Below, in pieces: positions 61,202 through 64,000 of a stretch of 64,000 nucleotides of DNA (the first letter of the stretch is position 1; each line of letters starts with the position of its first letter). A program made the translations under genes and the position numbers. The notes under the pieces were generated by a model. It saw only the letters and a program-made list of their open reading frames with translations. It was not told the DNA's origin and did not search any database. The DNA is from Flexivirga caeni. GTDB lineage: Bacteria; Actinomycetota; Actinomycetes; Actinomycetales; Dermatophilaceae. The stretch spans positions 124,001-188,000 of the forward strand of contig NZ_RJJQ01000002.1 of the NCBI RefSeq assembly GCF_003724155.1. The letters run 5' to 3'.

Positions 61202-61241
61202 ATATGCACAAGAGCCATTGCGCAATAGCTCTTGTGCATAT
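61202..61241. promoter_or_regulatory. 40-bp near-perfect palindrome upstream of the ArsR gene
   Basis: ATATGCACAAGAGC on the left and its exact complement GCTCTTGTGCATAT on the right enclose CATTGC/GCAATA, so 19 of 20 base pairs match. It ends about 11 bp before the ArsR-type start and must overlap the promoter or leader of the ArsR/MFS pair. It could be a high-affinity operator, or two overlapping dimer sites for the ArsR protein. Confidence 0.88.
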
Positions 61242-61252
61242 ACCTTGGTGGC

Positions 61253-61813
61253 ATGACGAGATCTGATGTCCGCACGATCACCGATGCGGCGACGCTGGCC
61301 GCGCTGGCTCATCCGTTCCGGGCACGGATGATGGACGCGTTGAAGGTGGATGGCCCGTCGACCGCGTCGATGCTCGCCTCCCGGACGGGCCAGGCGGTTG
61401 CGAACGCGAGTCACCATCTGAAGGTGCTGAGCGAGGCAGGTCTGGTCGAGGAGGCGCCGGAACTGGCGCGGGACCGGCGGGAGCGGTGGTGGCGTCTGGT
61501 GTCGTCGAGCACCCGGTGGAACGCCCGTGATTTCCGTGGCAGCGTGGTCGCCCAGGAGGCTGCGGCGCTCGACTTGCAGCGACAGGTCGATCGAGCTCGG
61601 GCCTGGCTGTGCAACGCCGAGTCGGCCCCGGAGTGGGATGGGGCGGCCTACGCAACGCAGATGTGGTTGCGTCTGACGCCGGACGAACTGCGTGAAGTCG
61701 CCGCCGAGGTGGTCGCGCTATTGCAGCGATGGAGCGAGCGCACGCCACCGGATGACGGTGCCGAACGTGAGCCGGTGTTCGTGTTCTCGCAGGGGTTCCC
61801 GAGCCAGCCATGA
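61253..61813 (+). CDS. ArsR-type winged-helix transcriptional regulator
   Basis: The 186-residue protein has the ArsR/SmtB-like helix-turn-helix TDAATLAALAHPFRARMMDALKVDG, TASMLASRTGQAVANASHHLKVLSEAGLVEE, with SHHL the typical recognition helix. The C-terminal 100 residues form a helical, probably ligand-binding extension (WNARDFRGSVVAQEAA). No metal-binding Cys motif (ELCVCDL) is present, so it is not an arsenic sensor. It overlaps the MFS gene (ATGA) and is preceded by the 40-bp palindrome; it probably represses this pair. Confidence 0.9.
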   Translation: MTRSDVRTITDAATLAALAHPFRARMMDALKVDGPSTASMLASRTGQAVANASHHLKVLSEAGLVEEAPELARDRRERWWRLVSSSTRWNARDFRGSVVAQEAAALDLQRQVDRARAWLCNAESAPEWDGAAYATQMWLRLTPDELREVAAEVVALLQRWSERTPPDDGAEREPVFVFSQGFPSQP

Positions 61814-63096
61814 CCTTCGCACCCGCTGCGGTTGCGCCCCCGTTGGGCAGCAACCGCGAATTCCGCCTGCTCTGGTTCGGTGAGGCCGTCAGCGTCTTGG
61901 GGTCAATGACCACTACGGTGGTACTGCCGGTGCTGGCGGTGACTGCACTCCATGCGTCCGCGCAATGGATGGGCTTACTGACCGCAGGCGCTTGGCTGCC
62001 CTGGCTGCTGCTCGCGCTGCCGGCCGGCGCCTACATCGATCGCGGCGACAACCGTCGGATTATGATCGCCGCAGACTTCGTCGGTGCCGCCGTGCTGGTG
62101 TCGGTGCCGATCGCCGCGGTGTTCGGCCGACTGACCCTGATTCATCTGCTGCTCGCGGCACTCGGTGGCGGGGTGAAGGAGGTCATCTTTCGGACTGCCT
62201 ACCCCGGGCTCCTGACCCAGGTCGTTCATCCCAACGATCTGGAGCGGGCGAACGGGCGCGTGTACGGCACCGAGTCGGCGATGCAGGTCGCCGGGCCGGG
62301 TGTCGGCGGCGTATTGATCGCGCTCGTTCCAGCGGCCCAGGCGCTCCTCATGGATGTCACCAGCTTCGCTGTCTCGATCGTGTGCCTATGCCGGATCCGA
62401 CCAGCTGCCGACGGGCCCGACGAGGACGACCCCAGGTGCCAAGAGCCGCTGCGGACATTGATCCGGGAGGGCCTGCGAGTCACGGTGGGCGACCGGTACC
62501 TGCGTTGGTTCGCCGTTCAGGGCGGCGTGACGAACTTCGCCCTCACCGGATACCAGGCGCTGCTGGTGCTGTGGATGGTCCGCGATCTCGGGACCACGCC
62601 CGAGCACGTTGGTCTTCTCCTGGCGACCGGCAGTGTCGGAGGACTCGTCGGCGCTGCAGCCGCCGGACGGATCTCCCGGCGACTTGGAAACGCGCGCGGC
62701 ATGCTGGTGCTGCAAATTCTGGGCGGACCGACCGCGCTCCTGATCGGGAGCGCCGGACCTGGTGCAATGGTATGGCTCATTCCGCTAGGAGCCGGGCTCG
62801 TCGGTGCGGGAGTGGTCGGGGCCAACGTCATACGCGGAGCATTCCGGCAACGATGGACCCCGCCACACCTGCTCGGGCGCACCACCGGTGCCGCATCGAT
62901 GATCAACTTCGGCACGATGCCGCTGGCAGGCCTCGCTGCTGGCTGGCTCGGTAGCCAACTCGGGCTACGCCCGACGATTCTGCTCATGGCAGGCATCCAC
63001 GCCGCCAGCAGCCTCGCCACCCTCAATGCTCCCTGGGCGAAGCGACGAGACCTTCCCACCGGTTGCTTGGGCGACACGTGGACCGGCGACAACTAA
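61810..63096 (+). CDS. MFS transporter (macrolide-efflux/enterobactin-exporter-like)
   Basis: The 428-residue protein has about 12 helices, LWFGEAVSVLGSMTTTVVLPVLAV at helix 1, an ALPAGAYIDRGDNRRIMI motif A (PxGxxxDRxxRR), and FRTAYPGLLTQVVHPNDLERANG in the central loop. It resembles MFS_3/EntS or MefA-type exporters. ATG 61810 overlaps the ArsR stop, so regulator and pump are coupled. Substrate is unknown. Confidence 0.93.
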   Translation: MTFAPAAVAPPLGSNREFRLLWFGEAVSVLGSMTTTVVLPVLAVTALHASAQWMGLLTAGAWLPWLLLALPAGAYIDRGDNRRIMIAADFVGAAVLVSVPIAAVFGRLTLIHLLLAALGGGVKEVIFRTAYPGLLTQVVHPNDLERANGRVYGTESAMQVAGPGVGGVLIALVPAAQALLMDVTSFAVSIVCLCRIRPAADGPDEDDPRCQEPLRTLIREGLRVTVGDRYLRWFAVQGGVTNFALTGYQALLVLWMVRDLGTTPEHVGLLLATGSVGGLVGAAAAGRISRRLGNARGMLVLQILGGPTALLIGSAGPGAMVWLIPLGAGLVGAGVVGANVIRGAFRQRWTPPHLLGRTTGAASMINFGTMPLAGLAAGWLGSQLGLRPTILLMAGIHAASSLATLNAPWAKRRDLPTGCLGDTWTGDN

Positions 63097-63190
63097 CGCC
63101 GCGCGGGTTCTATCCACCGTGGTGGACTGCTCGATGTGCCAGGGCCACGACGCTGGTCGTCTGTGGCACGCACGCCGCTGACGGCGGGGG

Positions 63191-63226
63191 GAGCGTGCGG
63201 CACTCGACGAGTTCCTGACCCAGTGA
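63191..63226 (+). pseudogene. Antitoxin remnant (C-terminal 11 codons)
   Basis: The frame ERAALDEFLTQ ends at TGA 63224-63226, overlapping the PIN gene's GTG (GTGA), the layout of an antitoxin upstream of VapC. In the same frame a TGA at 63179-63181 cuts off everything upstream, and no antitoxin-like N-terminus is visible. I take it as the tail of a broken antitoxin. Confidence 0.55.
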
Positions 63227-63708
63227 CACCTGGCGAGGTGCTGGCTGGCCCACTCCTGGTCGACACCGATGTGCTGTCATGGATTGCCCTCGGTGAAGGA
63301 CGCGGCGAGGAGTTCGCTGCGCTCTTGGTCGGTCACCGCCCGTTCACTTCGTTTATTACCTCCGCGGAAGTCCGGACCTTCTTGAGCATGAATGTCCTGG
63401 ATGATGAACGGGCAGACGCGCTTCGGCTAGGTCTTGCTGACTATGCGCTGTTGCCGGCCCGTGTCGAGGACATCGTGACCGAGTGAGCCAAGCGGCGCGC
63501 CGCGACCATCGCAACAGATACCGCCGACGACCGAGAACGGCGACAGAAGGACACGTGGATCGCGGCCTGCGCGCTGGCTGTCGAACCGCCACTTCCAGTG
63601 GTGATGGGCAACCTTCGCGACTTTCGCGTGCTGGCAGCGCCCAGTGGCCTCACTCTGATCCATCCGGATCTGCCGGGCGAGTCATCCACAGGGCGATCCT
63701 CCGAGTAA
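63223..63708 (+). pseudogene. PIN-domain VapC-like toxin with an in-frame TGA
   Basis: From GTG 63223 the frame encodes LLVDTDVLSWIALGEGRGEEF (Asp, PIN start) and ITSAEVRTFL (Glu), and stops at TGA 63484-63486. It then resumes in the same frame, with KDTWIAACALAVEPPLPVVMGN (Asp, third acid) and LRDFRVLAAPSGLTLIHPDL, the normal PIN C-terminus, to TAA 63708. The full-length protein would be about 160 residues. The toxin is disabled by one nonsense codon, and its antitoxin is also broken. Confidence 0.85.
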
Positions 63709-64000
63709 TCGAATCGCGGCATTGCCACAGATGTTCGATCCGCAGAGCGGGGCAGAGCTGGGCCGCACCAGAACGTGTCCGGAGGCAGTTGCATCTCGCT
63801 TAGGCTGAGCGTCGCTCGCGGCGCTGCACGACGGGCTCCTCGCAGTTAGACGCTCCTAGGCGATTCCCCAGCGGTCGCCGACGATCTGCCCATGGCGCGG
63901 ACTGACCTTCCTGGGGCGGGGCCACTGGGGATGACACATTTCGCTTGGTCGGAGTCTGGGGGTCCCTCAGGGCGGCTTTGGCAGCCTTGTGAAGTGACCG

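Noticed and set aside
63484-63486. TGA in the PIN gene as selenocysteine recoding
   Set aside because: PIN proteins have no Cys/Sec there, no SECIS-like hairpin is seen and the partner antitoxin is broken too; a nonsense mutation is simpler.
1-64000. tRNA, rRNA, CRISPR, phage or transposase genes
   Set aside because: Nothing with tRNA-like arms or CCA ends, spaced direct repeats, or transposase/integrase motifs was recognised.

Overview
The window is high-GC actinobacterial DNA with GTG and occasional TTG starts, tightly packed genes, many 4-bp ATGA/GTGA stop-start overlaps and almost only GC-ending codons. The gene content (family-5 uracil-DNA glycosylase, ECF sigma factor with zinc anti-sigma, PIN toxins, an IrtAB-like ABC exporter, many FabG/thiolase-type genes) fits an Actinomycetota chromosome. 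My guess is Micrococcales, perhaps a Dermacoccaceae/Flexivirga-like genus; that placement is inference. I see no rRNA, tRNA, CRISPR array, intact insertion sequence or prophage.

Layout. 0-12 kb is mostly housekeeping and repair: a VapBC end, a coiled-coil membrane protein, PEBP, LLM oxidoreductase, PlsC acyltransferase, RecQ, a glucose-dehydrogenase-like MDR, DNA polymerase IV, a methyltransferase, MaoC/PIG-L, UDGb and a Dph6-like ATPase. 12-19 kb holds an aminotransferase and a complete sugar-uptake locus: LacI regulator and P-loop kinase on one strand, and binding protein, permease, ATPase and SDR on the other, with two overlapping operators between them. 19-25.8 kb is a four-gene minus-strand set (large Orn/Lys/Arg-type decarboxylase, ATP-grasp ligase, serine hydrolase, polytopic membrane protein) of unknown purpose. 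26-31 kb is a beta-oxidation-type group with its GntR regulator. 31.5-36 kb is an operon of two MutS-like ATPases plus an enolase paralogue, preceded by a strongly structured 108-bp element. 36-41 kb has a DUF433/DUF5615 toxin-antitoxin pair and a visibly decayed siderophore-transport locus. 41-46.7 kb is one co-directional stress block: beta-propeller protein, ECF sigma factor, anti-sigma factor, peroxiredoxin, azoreductase, two alpha/beta hydrolases and a TMEM175 channel. 46.7-54.7 kb carries an MFS pump beside a broken CGNR regulator, then an RpiR-controlled glutamine-synthetase-like / APC permease / amidohydrolase / M20 catabolic locus. 54.9-64 kb has a secreted DUF1906 protein, a deleted PPOX gene, a doubly broken glycosyltransferase, two MarR and one ArsR regulator with two MFS pumps, and a broken PIN toxin.

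Two patterns run through the window. First, several genes carry single, clear inactivating lesions (frameshifts near 37725, 38340 and 57354; in-frame stops at 48171, 57796 and 63484; an internal deletion in the PPOX gene), all in accessory regions. Second, the pentamer CATAC/GTATG seems strongly favoured and forces rare codons (ATA, GTA, TAT) in otherwise GC-ending genes, in more than one reading frame. Several strong inverted repeats lie at regulatory positions (45430-45474, 50881-50907, 60603-60639, 61202-61241, 31386-31493).
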